Positions 25,140 through 35,663 of a stretch of 64,000 nt of DNA are shown one piece after another. The stretch lies in NCBI GenBank assembly GCA_911728435.2, contig OU452198.1, positions 14,666,001 to 14,730,000 of the forward strand, in the 5' to 3' direction. Source of the DNA: Apoderus coryli (taxonomy: Eukaryota; Arthropoda; Insecta; Coleoptera; Attelabidae). A model generated the notes under the pieces. That model did no database searches, had not been told where the DNA came from, and saw only the letters and a program-made list of their open reading frames with translations. The translations under genes and the position numbers were made by a program. Positions within the stretch are counted from its first letter, which is position 1. Each line of letters starts with the position of its first letter.

Positions 25140-28016
25140 GTGAAAAACTCAATCGATGTTGATGTTAAAATCTGTAATATTTTGCATTTAAACACACAAT
25201 GCCTTTCTAATAAACTGAATTTATTTGATTTGTATTTGGGTGGCAATCCGGTGAATATTTTATGTTTAACAGAGCATTGGCAGCATGAGGATAAAATTCA
25301 AAACATGTTCTTAAAAGATTATACTCTGATGTCGTATTATTGCCGTGCATCGCATTGTCATGGTGGTGCAGCAATTTTTGTCAAAAATGACGTAACTTTT
25401 ATGTGTGAGCCATTGACCTGTGTAGGTAGATTTGCAACTGAAATGGACTTTGAATGTTCAGCAGTTATTTACGATAAAGTAGTTTGCGTTATTACAATAT
25501 ATCGATCACCCTCTGGGGATATAAATATTTTTTGCTCTCGGCTGGTGGCGCTCTTGTCTGAGGTTTTACATAAGTTCGATATTTTACTCATATGCGGCGA
25601 TTTTAACATTGACGAATTGAGTGAACGAAGCCGCTACAATTATAAACTGTTGAGAGATGTTATTGACTCGTTCGGTTTGACGTCGCTTGTTGATTCACCG
25701 ACTCGTATCGCTCGCATAGCTGCGAGAACGGTTATGTCTAGGATTGATTATATAATCACAAACCTACCTGAGAATGCAAATGTGTGTAATTTTGATATTG
25801 GGTTTTCAGATCATTATGCTCAAAGCACAAAGCTTTCATATAACTGCTTGAAGCCTCTAGTTGAAAATAGAGTTAACTCAACCTGTAGACAGTTTGGTGA
25901 TTCTGCCATTGCGGAATTTCGGTTTCACTTCGGGCGGATGGATGCTGGTGTTTTGACAGGCATGAGTTTTGACGATGCGTTCGAAAAGTTCTGGCAAATG
26001 CTCGAGTGGAGTTTTAACGTGGCATTTCCACTAAAATCTATGAGGTCTTCTCCCCCTAAATCTAAATTTAAAATAACTTTTTCAGAGACACTTCAGCATG
26101 AATATTTGGAACTTCAAAGTATAAACTGGCTAAGGCAACGTATTCAGAGTGACGAGTTGCAGCATACTTACAGGGAATTGAGAAGAAGCGTTAATAGAAA
26201 AATCTCACATGAAAAACGTGAAGCATTTAATAATTATCTGGCAAACTCTAATAACATATCTAAAACTGTTTGGTGCATCTTCAGACAGCATGCTGGTAAA
26301 CGGAAGCCTTGCAATCCACCAACGCTTGTTAAGGGTAGTAACATAATTTCCAATCCGTCTGAGGTGGCAACTGTCTTTTGCACATACTTTGCAACTGTGG
26401 TTGCAGATAAATTGAGTTCTCATTTTGGTGGTAACTTATCTACGCATTGTACTGTGGGATTGACCAATTCTAGAAGTATGTATTTTTATCCGGTCCTACC
26501 ACATGAGGTGGCAAAAGTGATCGAGAAATTCCCAAACAAAAAATCAACGGGTATGGATAGTATTCCAATAAAATTAATAAAAAAATCTTCTGATATATTT
26601 TGTCCATTAATAGCGGAATTAACAAATCTATCAGTGCGGTGTGGTCGTTTTCCTCAACAACTGAAGAGTGCACTTATTGTCCCGATATACAAGAAAGGGA
26701 ATAACAGGGCTACTGAAAATTACAGGCCAATTGCTTTGTTAAGTAGTATATCCAAAATTATTGAGAAAATTCTGGCCGAGAGAATCTTTGAATTTTTGAA
26801 TGTCTGTGATGTGTTAAGTAGTTGCCAGCATGGCTTCAGACGGGGCTTCTCAACTGAAACGTGCACCTGTGAGTTTGTCCAGCACGTGCACGATTTAACT
26901 GATTGCGGCTCGTATGTGGTTGCATTTTTGTTTGATCTCTCAAGCGCATTTGATGTGGTTGATAAAATCTTTTTGTGTCAGAAATTGGAAAGGATTGGTA
27001 TACGTGGTCCTATAAACGAGTGGATTCATTCTTATCTGACCAACAGAAAGATAGCTGTAAAAATTGAGTCTGTTGTGTCAGATTTCCAAGACATCGATTT
27101 AGGAACACCTCAAGGAAGCATACTGGGTCCACTGCTTTTCCTACTTTATGTCAATGATCTCCCAATGAACATTACACAGGGTTCCCTTTACATGTATGCT
27201 GATGACACCACAATATTGTTGGCGGATAGGGATCCTGAAGTTCTCAAGTACAAGATCGATGTCACACTCAGTGAGTTCAGTGCATGGTGCCAAAGAAACA
27301 GGTTAATCATCAACTACGACAAAACAGTCGCCTTACAATTTAATAGATATAAAACTATAGATCTTAACATCAATTTTGATCAAATCCAATTATCTCCATT
27401 AGAGTCCGCCAAACTGTTGGGAGTGATTGTAGATTCTGAGCTGAGCTGGGTAGCGCACGTGGACGATCTTTGTAAAAAACTAAATAAAAATTTGTATATT
27501 TTAAACTCAATAAAAACTTTCATGAATTTAGGTGCACTAATGTCAGTATACTACGCCTTGATTTATTCTGCAGTTTCATATGGTATAGTGGTCTGGGGTA
27601 GGAGCGCCGAGTTTGACAGAGTTTTCATACTTCAAAAACGAGCGATGAGGTGTATTTTTAAAATACCTTATAGGGCCACCTGCAGAGATGCCTTCAAAAA
27701 TAACGGTGTGCTTACAGTCCCATCGATCTACCTGTACAAGTTGCTCTGTTATGCCTTCAGAAATAGAAATCATACCCCTACGTGTGGCGACAATCACAAT
27801 TACTTTACTAGGGGGAGAGACCAATTCCATTTGCCTCGTCCGAGACATGAGTTTTTTAAGAAGTCGCCGACTTATTCGGGTTGTTATTATTACAATCTCC
27901 TTCCCGAAGACATTAAGGGCTGTCAGTCAGAGGGTAAATTTAAAAGAAAGTTAAAGAAATTCTTGTCCAATAACGCATTCTATAGTTTGCAGGAATTTAC
28001 TGCAATGGTTCACTGA
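25140..28016 (+). CDS. LINE ORF2: AP-type endonuclease and reverse transcriptase, intact
   Basis: 958 codons without a stop. The N-terminal third is an APE-type endonuclease: HLNTQ (residue 18 Asn), TEHW (residue 45 Glu), ICGDFNID near 153, SRIDYIITN near 200 and FSDH near 222. The reverse transcriptase follows with KSTGMDSIPIK, NYRPIALLSS, QHGFRRGFSTE, FLFDLSSAFD, GTPQGSILGPLLF and the catalytic YADD at 686-689. The C-terminal part ends with SLQEFTAMVH. It nicks target DNA and copies its own RNA there. The frame begins at GTG 25140 or earlier. It is open back to 25095 and overlaps the end of ORF1 by 38 nt in the +1 frame. The first in-frame ATG lies after the endonuclease Glu, so translation probably depends on reinitiation or frameshifting. 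An out-of-frame 'atgtga' sits at 25138-25143. Clade: Jockey/CR1 group. Confidence 0.93.
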   Translation: MKNSIDVDVKICNILHLNTQCLSNKLNLFDLYLGGNPVNILCLTEHWQHEDKIQNMFLKDYTLMSYYCRASHCHGGAAIFVKNDVTFMCEPLTCVGRFATEMDFECSAVIYDKVVCVITIYRSPSGDINIFCSRLVALLSEVLHKFDILLICGDFNIDELSERSRYNYKLLRDVIDSFGLTSLVDSPTRIARIAARTVMSRIDYIITNLPENANVCNFDIGFSDHYAQSTKLSYNCLKPLVENRVNSTCRQFGDSAIAEFRFHFGRMDAGVLTGMSFDDAFEKFWQMLEWSFNVAFPLKSMRSSPPKSKFKITFSETLQHEYLELQSINWLRQRIQSDELQHTYRELRRSVNRKISHEKREAFNNYLANSNNISKTVWCIFRQHAGKRKPCNPPTLVKGSNIISNPSEVATVFCTYFATVVADKLSSHFGGNLSTHCTVGLTNSRSMYFYPVLPHEVAKVIEKFPNKKSTGMDSIPIKLIKKSSDIFCPLIAELTNLSVRCGRFPQQLKSALIVPIYKKGNNRATENYRPIALLSSISKIIEKILAERIFEFLNVCDVLSSCQHGFRRGFSTETCTCEFVQHVHDLTDCGSYVVAFLFDLSSAFDVVDKIFLCQKLERIGIRGPINEWIHSYLTNRKIAVKIESVVSDFQDIDLGTPQGSILGPLLFLLYVNDLPMNITQGSLYMYADDTTILLADRDPEVLKYKIDVTLSEFSAWCQRNRLIINYDKTVALQFNRYKTIDLNINFDQIQLSPLESAKLLGVIVDSELSWVAHVDDLCKKLNKNLYILNSIKTFMNLGALMSVYYALIYSAVSYGIVVWGRSAEFDRVFILQKRAMRCIFKIPYRATCRDAFKNNGVLTVPSIYLYKLLCYAFRNRNHTPTCGDNHNYFTRGRDQFHLPRPRHEFFKKSPTYSGCYYYNLLPEDIKGCQSEGKFKRKLKKFLSNNAFYSLQEFTAMVH

Positions 28017-28236
28017 GATTTTATCAATGTGTTGCAATTTTATTTATTCATTTGTTTATTTGTTTATTGTTGTATCTCTGTTTTACTGAGACATTTTTTA
28101 TGTGCATCAAAGTTTAGTGTTTAATGTTGAGTAACTATATGACATATTGTTGTATTTTATGTTAACTATCCAAAATAATGTTTGACTTGCCAATGTATAT
28201 ATTGTTATACTTAATGATGGCCAATAAAGATTACAT

Positions 28237-28517
28237 TGCCCATGTTGTTATCTAACCCACTCTGAAAGCCCGATATGGCAGGCTCAATAGTTTCGGAGTT
28301 ATTAATTTTTAACCATCAGGAGGGTTTTGGCTGCTATCTTTTAAAGCTTTAGTACGCCCCTGCGACGGCCTGTAAGTGATAGTGGGTATATACGTTATAT
28401 TGCCCATGTTGTTATCTAACATACTCTGAAAGCCCGATATGGCAGGCTCAATAGTTTCGGAGTTATTAATTTTTCACCATCAGGAGGGTTTTGGCTGCTA
28501 TCTTTTAAAGCTTTAGT
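28237..28517 (-). repeat. Satellite remnant right of the LINE (about 1.7 units)
   Basis: Continuation of the reverse-oriented 164-bp array after the LINE. It stops abruptly within a unit at 'gctttagta' (28517) and passes into unrelated sequence 'tcaggatattcag'. This is the outer right edge of the array; unlike the inner edges it shows no gradual decay. Confidence 0.95.
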
Positions 28518-29583
28518 ATCAGGATATTCAGTATCCAAATCTCGCTTACCTAGTCCCATCGTACAGCAAACCAAAATGGCGTATGATCCTACATCAAGTA
28601 GTACGGATTGGTATAACAAAATCTACGGAAACTAATAAAATTCCAACATCAGCGCCGTAAAATCTCTTCAACAAATTTACCAACACAATCCGCGTAAATT
28701 GAAATTGTAATTATGATCCCATATACATAACGGGTAGAAAACGGCTTTTCTACTTTTCAATTACAATTTCTAACGCCAATGGCAGGTGCACCCAGTAGGA
28801 CTAATCTTCAACAACTGATTCGCAAAAGTCCTAATCCGCCAATAACGTGCGATTTTCACTATTCTTACCGCCAATGAAATCGCAACAAACAGGCGGTAAC
28901 AACTTAAATAAGTTGACAATGCCAAACAAACTGTCACTCATCACAGCCTGTGACTAGATAGAAGAACATCTCCACAGTGAATACACTGCGCTGTCAAATT
29001 GAAATAGCTCTCACATGCACGGCATAAACAGCAACAAAGCAGAGCCACCGAAGCATTATGTCCACTGCGAGAACAGACTGCAGTACGAACACCAATAAAT
29101 AGCAAATTACAACAGTGAACTACCTCCTGTAAAAGGAACTGACTATCAAGCAAGTGATATGAAATACTCAAGTTGTCATATGAAATATTCAAAGTGACAG
29201 CCATCAGCTGTTCGTAGTAAATTAATTTAATTAATTCCAAGTGGAAGTATATAACCTACACGTTACGGTAAACAATAATAATAAATCCGAAATTAGGCCT
29301 TCACGAACCCCAATACTCAATAATAGCAAACCCAAATTAAACACTGAATATATTAGTCAAAATCGGGTAAGAAAACAGTAACACTAGCGTTCCACCGAAC
29401 AGGAGAACTGAAAAATAAAGAAAAATAAAGAAACCAAAACAACACAAACGACACAAGATAGAAAAGAAAACGAAGAAATGGAGCCTCTAGTCGCTTGTTC
29501 CGAAACAAACACAAGTAGCGGTTGTTCCTGCAAATGATACTGCCACCGATCTCCTTGCCGACGATTCAGCGGAGCTCAGGTGA
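28518..29583. other. Non-coding stretch with a short inverted repeat
   Basis: No protein recognised. The only structure seen is a 12-bp perfect inverted repeat, 'gaaattgtaatt' at 28701-28712 and 'aattacaatttc' at 28759-28770, flanking 46 bp. The remainder is A-rich on the plus strand without convincing codon structure. Confidence 0.4.
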
Positions 29584-29829
29584 ATCGCAGTAGCAGCACC
29601 CAGCGCCATCGTCCGGTCTAATAAACTAGAACCACTCCCTCAACGACTCGCCAAGCACTACCCCCCGTCAACCACCCTTCCGAAGAATCTCGCCATTCAA
29701 AGCAGCCGTCAAAGACCCTGTGGTACCCATCGATCCGCAAGCCGTTCAAAAAGGAGAATGAACAAGGCTAGCAGACTACCAACTAAACAAAACGAACTGA
29801 AACGGAAGTATGACAACAAACACAAAAAG
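29584..29829 (+). other. Possible coding exon with splice donor (unrecognised)
   Basis: This block is GC-richer than its surroundings. One frame is open from 29584 (after TGA at 29581) to TAG at 29878, with an ATG at 29758. It is rich in basic residues and proline, and near 29829 it reads 'aaaaaggtaagtc', a strong 5' splice-site match. The peptide after the ATG (starting MNKASRLPTKQNELKRKYDN) matches nothing I recognise. It could be a terminal piece of a host gene, part of a decayed element, or chance. Confidence 0.2.
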
Positions 29830-30419
29830 GTAAGTCATAACGACTTAAAATGCATAACGCCTATGAAGATGTTCAGATAGTTAATTTTTAACGTTAGCAA
29901 TATTGTTACAGATCCGATGTTAGGCTGCAACTACTGGTAACATCATTCCTAGAACAGATATAACATTTAAAAGTTCCCACCCGGAATAGAATTCAACATT
30001 AAATCCGCATGAATTCTATCAAATACCCAAAATAACTCACAATAACACGGAAACCACAATGAAGTCGAAGGAAATCAGTTGAAATCTTTAGAGAAATTGT
30101 ATACGAGGTCCGTACAAATCATCTGGCAAGTAGAATAGTCAGATCTCAATAAATATTACGTATAATCACTAATCATACATTCTGTCGAATTTAGGGGAAG
30201 GCCAAGGATGTATTGATGGTAAAATCAATAATCGGAAAACCACACAGAGCCGTACCAAGTATTTCACTCCCATAATAAATACAAGTAGTTGATAAAAATG
30301 TTAATTTATTTAATAGAACTAAAGATGTATGGATAAATAAATACAATTTATTTAAGGTGAGTGTTACATTTAATTTTTATCGTAGAATATAATATTCTTA
30401 ACGATATGAGCAATAAATA
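29830..30419. other. AT-rich spacer
   Basis: Nothing supported. Ordinary AT-rich sequence up to the TA target site of the transposon at 30420. Confidence 0.4.
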
Positions 30420-30772
30420 TACAGGGTGGTCCAACGAAAAGTTTGCACCTAGCTTTTCTCTTTTTTTTGTAGTCGAATGCGAAAATGCTCGGACACGTCG
30501 ATTTTGCTTTTGAGGGGGACACATTTTAAACATATTTTTCGATCTGCGCCTTTAACCCCCTAGCGGGGGTGAGTAACAACCCTAAAATTTTAAATGGAAA
30601 GAGGGGTCTAATGACATATCATTTGAAAGGACACAAAATTGTCTTTCTAATGATACCCTATTTGTCGAATTTTACTAAAACAGTTAATACGAAAACGACT
30701 TTAAAGACATTAAGCCGATAATTTTGGTATTAATGAGAAATACAAATAAGTTTTAATTATTGCGAGTGAAAA
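30420..30772 (+). repeat. Left terminal inverted repeat of the DD41D transposon
   Basis: About 343 bp perfect plus about 10 bp imperfect inverted match to 32158-32510. It begins tacagggtggtcc after the TA target site. Includes a GC-rich 'ccccctagcggggg' palindrome at about 30558-30571 that could fold or bind protein. Confidence 0.93.
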
Positions 30773-30865
30773 CACCTGCAATCGTTAGTACATTCCAATG
30801 TTTGTTAGTTTTAACATTGCTTTGTAAAAAAAGTAAACAAGCTGTTAAATTGATTTATTAAAACG

Positions 30866-31939
30866 TTACATTAACAAATGTTGAAAATGTGACCCATTTG
30901 ATTCCATACAATAATACAGATTTTGTTCAAATCTATTTCTAACATTTTGTAGCATATCAGGTGTTATGTTTCTGCACTCTTCTGTAATGCGTTGGCGAAG
31001 ATCTTCTATGGACTCGGGCTTCGTGGCAAAACATTTATTTTTTAAGTGCCCCCAAAGAAAAAAGTCTAAAGGCGATAAATCCGGTGACCTGGCAGGCCAT
31101 TCAATTGGGCCCCTCCTTCCAATCCACCGTCCAGGGAACCGGTCATCTAAGAACTGTCTTACAGGAGCCACATAGTGCGGAGGTGCTCCATCTTGCTGGA
31201 AATAAAGCCGATCAGCAGTATGATTTTGGTCATCTTCTATTATTTGTGTTATTAAAGGATCAATTGTGTCTTCAAGCATGTTTAGGTACACTTCACCAGT
31301 TAAATTTCCAGGAATAAAAAGTGGTCCTATAATATGATTTCCTAATATGCCACACCAGACGTTTATTTTTTGAGGATACTGGGTATGAACCTCACGGAAT
31401 AAATGTGGGTTACTGTCATCCCAGTAACGGCAATTGTGCCTATTTACAGCTCCATTCAAATAAAATGTGCATTCGTCGGAAAAACAAATGTTAAATAATA
31501 ATTGCGGATCTTCAATTAAACGCTGGCTCATTGCTTCACAAAATTGCAGCCTTCTATCAGGATCATCCTCATTTAGTTCCTGTACTAATTTGATTTTGTA
31601 CGGATGAAATTTGTACGCCTTTAAAATTCGTATTATGGACGAACGGGAGACACCTGAGGCTTCAGCTAGTTGACGGGTACTTTGACTATGATCCATTTCA
31701 ACATGCCCTAAAACAGCGACTTCCACAGCTTCATTTCTGATCGGTTTCTGCGGCTGGTGTTTTACATTACAGACAGATCCGGTATCTACAAACTTTTTAA
31801 CTAACTTGCCAACGTACACATCATTCACATTTTTATCGGGATGTCTCTCATTAAATAAGCGAGCCGTAAGTCTAGCACTACTATTATTTTGAAAATAAAG
31901 TTTAACAATTTCAACTCGTTCGAGAATGGAATAAATCAT
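30866..31939 (-). CDS. DD41D transposase (Tc1/mariner superfamily)
   Basis: 357 codons from the ATG at 31939 (the frame extends 13 codons upstream without a better start) to the stop at 30866. The N-terminal 110 residues carry two helix-turn-helix segments for binding the inverted repeats: LTARLFNERHPDK region, and RQLAEASGVSRSSIIRILKA. The catalytic triad is Asp155 in CFSDECTF, Asp250 in FQQDGAPPH and Asp292 in SPDLSPLDFFLWG. Exactly 41 residues separate the second and third Asp, the DD41D spacing of the rosa group. Length is typical of the superfamily. The enzyme would cut and paste the element at TA sites. No stop or frameshift is seen, so it may be functional. Confidence 0.93.
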   Translation of the reverse strand: MIYSILERVEIVKLYFQNNSSARLTARLFNERHPDKNVNDVYVGKLVKKFVDTGSVCNVKHQPQKPIRNEAVEVAVLGHVEMDHSQSTRQLAEASGVSRSSIIRILKAYKFHPYKIKLVQELNEDDPDRRLQFCEAMSQRLIEDPQLLFNICFSDECTFYLNGAVNRHNCRYWDDSNPHLFREVHTQYPQKINVWCGILGNHIIGPLFIPGNLTGEVYLNMLEDTIDPLITQIIEDDQNHTADRLYFQQDGAPPHYVAPVRQFLDDRFPGRWIGRRGPIEWPARSPDLSPLDFFLWGHLKNKCFATKPESIEDLRQRITEECRNITPDMLQNVRNRFEQNLYYCMESNGSHFQHLLM

Positions 31940-32157
31940 TTTGTACGGTAAAAGTAAAATAACTTGAGAAGCAACCAAACTGAATCAATGAAAAGACTAA
32001 AATAAACGGTGTAAATTCTTTTCCTACACGTATCTGCAGTTTTTATTTCAACAAAAAACGCAAACGATTAGTGAGGAATTTAGTTCTGATAAATAAGATA
32101 GTGTTTTTGAAATCCCGTTTTTCTTCAAAGTAAATAATTTAGAAATGATTGTAGTTG

Positions 32158-32510
32158 TTTTCAGTCGTAATAATTAAAACTTATTTGTATTTCTCATTAA
32201 TACCAAAATTATCGGCTTAATGTCTTTAAAGTCGTTTTCGTATTAACTGTTTTAGTAAAATTCGACAAATAGGGTATCATTAGAAAGACAATTTTGTGTC
32301 CTTTCAAATGATATGTCATTAGACCCCTCTTTCCATTTAAAATTTTAGGGTTGTTACTCACCCCCGCTAGGGGGTTAAAGGCGCAGATCGAAAAATATGT
32401 TTAAAATGTGTCCCCCTCAAAAGCAAAATCGACGTGTCCGAGCATTTTCGCATTCGACTACAAAAAAAAGAGAAAAGCTAGGTGCAAACTTTTCGTTGGA
32501 CCACCCTGTA
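32158..32510 (-). repeat. Right terminal inverted repeat of the DD41D transposon
   Basis: Inverted copy of 30420-30772. No mismatch was found by eye over the outer 343 bp. It ends ggaccaccctgta, followed by the TA target duplicate. Confidence 0.93.
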
Positions 32511-32512
32511 TA

Positions 32513-33480
32513 CTCAACAACGACATAAATTAAAACTGTCGTGGTTCAAAAATGAACCGTAACAATGTGTATAAAAAATTAAATTTATTAAATGGAAAAT
32601 AATTTCGTGGCAAAGCGGACATGGATGTAAGGAATTATTTAAATACGAACTAAATTAAAATAAATATACATTTCCTGCAATTTCCAATCCAAACTTCTGC
32701 CAACACAAGCGAAAAGAGGATATTTAAGTTTAATCCTGATGAAAATTGAATGTTGATTAGGCATTTACTCAAAGTAATGTCAGTGTGTGATGTAGCTCTT
32801 TCGATTCCATATTCTACTCATATATACTTGTTCTCAATTTTAATCAAAACTTGAAATACCTCCAGAAATTAATATGGACGTCAACGCTTGTCTAGATTTG
32901 CTACATAAATTACTAACATTTACATAGATATACAATGTATACCTATTACGTACGTTTCATTTTGATTTAGATTGCTTTATTTCATGAATATCTCAGTCTT
33001 TGCCTCAAAACTTACAGAGAACAAATCAATTAAAATTCCATTATAACGAAATATTTATGTTAGTTTGATGAAGAAGCTAAAGATATTTCGTTCATTCAGT
33101 TTTTACTTTCCCGATCTATAGGGAAAGTATTGTGAACGCAGTAGGTATATGAAAGTTGGAAAACATTCGACTTCTGCATCTACATTGTTATTATTAGAAA
33201 TATTTACATCAGAATTTACCAGTTCTACATTCCTACCAGTGGCGACTCGTCAGGTGAAGTAGGTGAAGCGCACCTTCAATTTTAATATTTTTAAAATAAT
33301 ATAAATTACTACAATGTAGATATTTATTATCCTAATAAACATCTAATAATTAATAGATATAGAATATCAGTATATATTAATTATTAGAACTGTCTTCTTC
33401 TTGCCTGGTTTGGGGAGCATAAGGCTGTGTCACAGTAGTGTTTTGGAAAAATTGATTTGTTGGTCGTATTTACTTTTTTA
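32513..33480. other. AT-rich spacer with a palindrome
   Basis: No gene. At 33106-33131 'actttcccgatctatagggaaagt' forms an inverted repeat of the 'actttccc' motif. The same 'gcgggaaagtaaa' motif occurs at 310-320 and 8500-8512, so this may be an end-to-end remnant of a dispersed family. Confidence 0.4.
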
Positions 33481-33610
33481 GCTCTCCATATCATATATGT
33501 AATATATGTATATATGGAGACTATTAGTTTCATGAAAAAAAAAATTTTTTTAATTTCACCGGAAATACTTCTTTTTGGTCATTTTATACATAAATAAGTA
33601 GTTTTAAAAA

Positions 33611-33661
33611 ATGTCTGTCTGTCTGTCTGTCTGTCTGTATGTCTGTCTGTCTGTCTGTCTG
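33611..33661 (+). repeat. GTCT microsatellite of the Helitron-like element
   Basis: About 12 GTCT units with one GTAT interruption. The same tract occurs in copy 2 (37568-37590) and copy 3 (59838-59849) at the equivalent place, so it is part of the element. GTCY tracts are a recognised component of insect DINE/MINE Helitron families. Confidence 0.85.
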
Positions 33662-35663
33662 TATCCACGAAAACGCAAAAACCGCTTAACAGATTTTAAC
33701 CAAATTTGGTACAAAAATACTATTGGACATGGCAAGGAGCTGATTATATTTTGGGAAACATTGAGCGTAGGCAAAGAGTTTAAAAGAGGGTTCAAAAATT
33801 AAAAAAAATTCATAGTTCTTAAACTTATCCGAAATACTGCATATTTTTTTATGCATTTAATTGAATATAACCTAAAATATTGAACATAAAATATTAGACC
33901 ACATTGGCGTTCGAAAATAGTGTAAAATGGGGTAAAAAAGATTAAAAAAAAACGTATTTCTTAAAAATAGCAGAAATATTAACTAGTTATTGATAGTTTT
34001 GATAGAATATAACCTATAAAATGTGTCATGAATAACTTACTTTCATAGGCGTTCGTAAATAATGGAAAAGGGGTCAAAACATAAAAAATATATATTTCCT
34101 AAACTTATTCGAAATATGGAATAATTTTGCATAGTTGTGATACAATATAAGCTAAAAAATATTCCATAAAAGAATTGGTTCACACAGGCGTTCGAAAATA
34201 GTTTAAAAAAGGGTCAAAAACGAAAAAAAAAACGTTTCCCAAATATACCAGAAAAATTGGCTAATTATATATAGCTTGGATATAAGATAACCTAAAAAAT
34301 GCAGCATAAAATTTTTATTCACATAGGCGTTCGTAAATAGTAGAAAAAGGGGTAAAATAAAAAAAAATTAAAATGTAAAAAATTTTATATTTAACTAGAT
34401 GAATTGGTGTTAAAAATACACGACAAAAATTAATGTACCATAGGCGTCCATAAAAATTCTATAAAAGGGTCAGAAAAAATTTGTATCCGTGATAACTCAA
34501 AAACCACTTAACGGATTGTAACCACATTTGGTACGAAAATACTACAGGATAATTATAGGTGGTGATTAACATTGAGCGTAGGCAACGGGTTTAAAAGAGG
34601 TTTCAAAAATTTAAAAAATCATAGTTCTTAAACTTATCCGAAATATTGAATAATTTTTTATAGTTGTGATAGAATATAACCTAAAAAATGTTACACACAG
34701 GCGTTCGAAAATAGTGTTAAAAAAGGGTCAAAAACGAAAAAAAAATGTTTCCCAAATATACCAGAAAAATTGGCTAATTATATATAGCTTTGATATAAGA
34801 TAACCTAAAAAATGCAGCATAAAATTTTTATTTACATAGGCGTTCGTAAATAGTAGAAAAAGGGGTAAAATAAAAAAAATTAAAATGTAAAAATTTTTAT
34901 ATTTAACTAGTTGAGTTGGTGTTAAAAATACACGACACAAATTAATGTTCCATAGGCGTCCGTGAAAATTCTATAAAAGGGTCAGAAAAAATTTGTATCC
35001 GTGATAACTCAAAAACCACTTAACGGATTTTAACCACATTTGGTACGAAAATACTACAGGCTATTTATAGGTGGTGATTAACATTGAGCGTAGGCAAGGG
35101 GTTTAAAAGAGGGTTCAAAAATTAAAAAAATTATAGTTCTTAAACTTATCCGAAATATTGAATAATTTTTTATAGGTGTGATAGAATATAACCTAAAAAA
35201 TGTTACATAAAAGAATTAGTTCACACAGGCGCACAGTGGTACAAAATCCCGAAAAGCTGGCCAAAATCTTAATTTCACCTTGATTTAAACAAGATTTTGT
35301 ATAATAGGCTTTTATAATTACAGATTACAAAAAAAGTGGTGAATTTAAAAAAAAAACAAAATGGCGGACTTGGCGGAAATGGCTGGAGACTTTTAGAAAA
35401 CTTGCTTAAACAACTTAAATTTAATTACCAACAAAAATCATTTCAAAACTGAAAAATAATAATAGAGAGGCCAAAATATACAGGGTGATTTATGGTTGAT
35501 GTTGGGTTCGACGATTATTAAGAGACATATTTACGATCATCCTAAAAATTTGGTTACTTATATATAATATATTATATTTTTTATATTTTTGCCTAGTTAC
35601 AGGGTAGGTAATCGCAATTGACCTAAGTCTGAACTATACTTTTTCAAATGATATATCATGCTC

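Larger units (their letters stand above)
24864..28236 (+). mobile_element. 5'-truncated LINE inserted in the satellite
   Basis: The satellite unit is interrupted after 'acgttatatt' (to 24863) and resumes with 'attgcccatgttg', so the insertion point lies inside one unit, with at most a 3-bp duplication (att). The insert holds the tail of ORF1, a complete ORF2 and a 215-bp 3' UTR ending 'aataaagattaca' without a poly(A) tail. The lack of poly(A) is more like CR1-group than classical Jockey elements. The 5' end lies inside ORF1, the usual result of incomplete reverse transcription. Related, more decayed copies occur at 59461-59640 and 60385-62510 in this window. Confidence 0.9.
30420..32510 (-). 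mobile_element. Complete DD41D Tc1/mariner-superfamily transposon (rosa-like)
   Basis: A 2,091-bp element bounded by TA duplications (30418-30419 and 32511-32512). Ends start TACAGGGTGGTCCAACG. The terminal inverted repeats are exceptionally long: 30420-30762 and 32168-32510 look identical when read in inverse, including an 8-base T run, and weaker similarity continues about 10 bp further inward. One intact transposase gene lies between them on the minus strand. Identical long arms plus an open transposase suggest very recent mobility or ongoing gene conversion between arms. Confidence 0.93.

Noticed and set aside
28941..29240. Cysteine-rich 99-codon minus-strand frame
   Set aside because: The cysteines have no zinc-finger or disulfide spacing I can recognise, there is no signal peptide, and composition matches the surrounding non-coding DNA.
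33604..33802. Frames encoded by the GTCT microsatellite
   Set aside because: Both frames are low-complexity translations of the tetranucleotide repeat.
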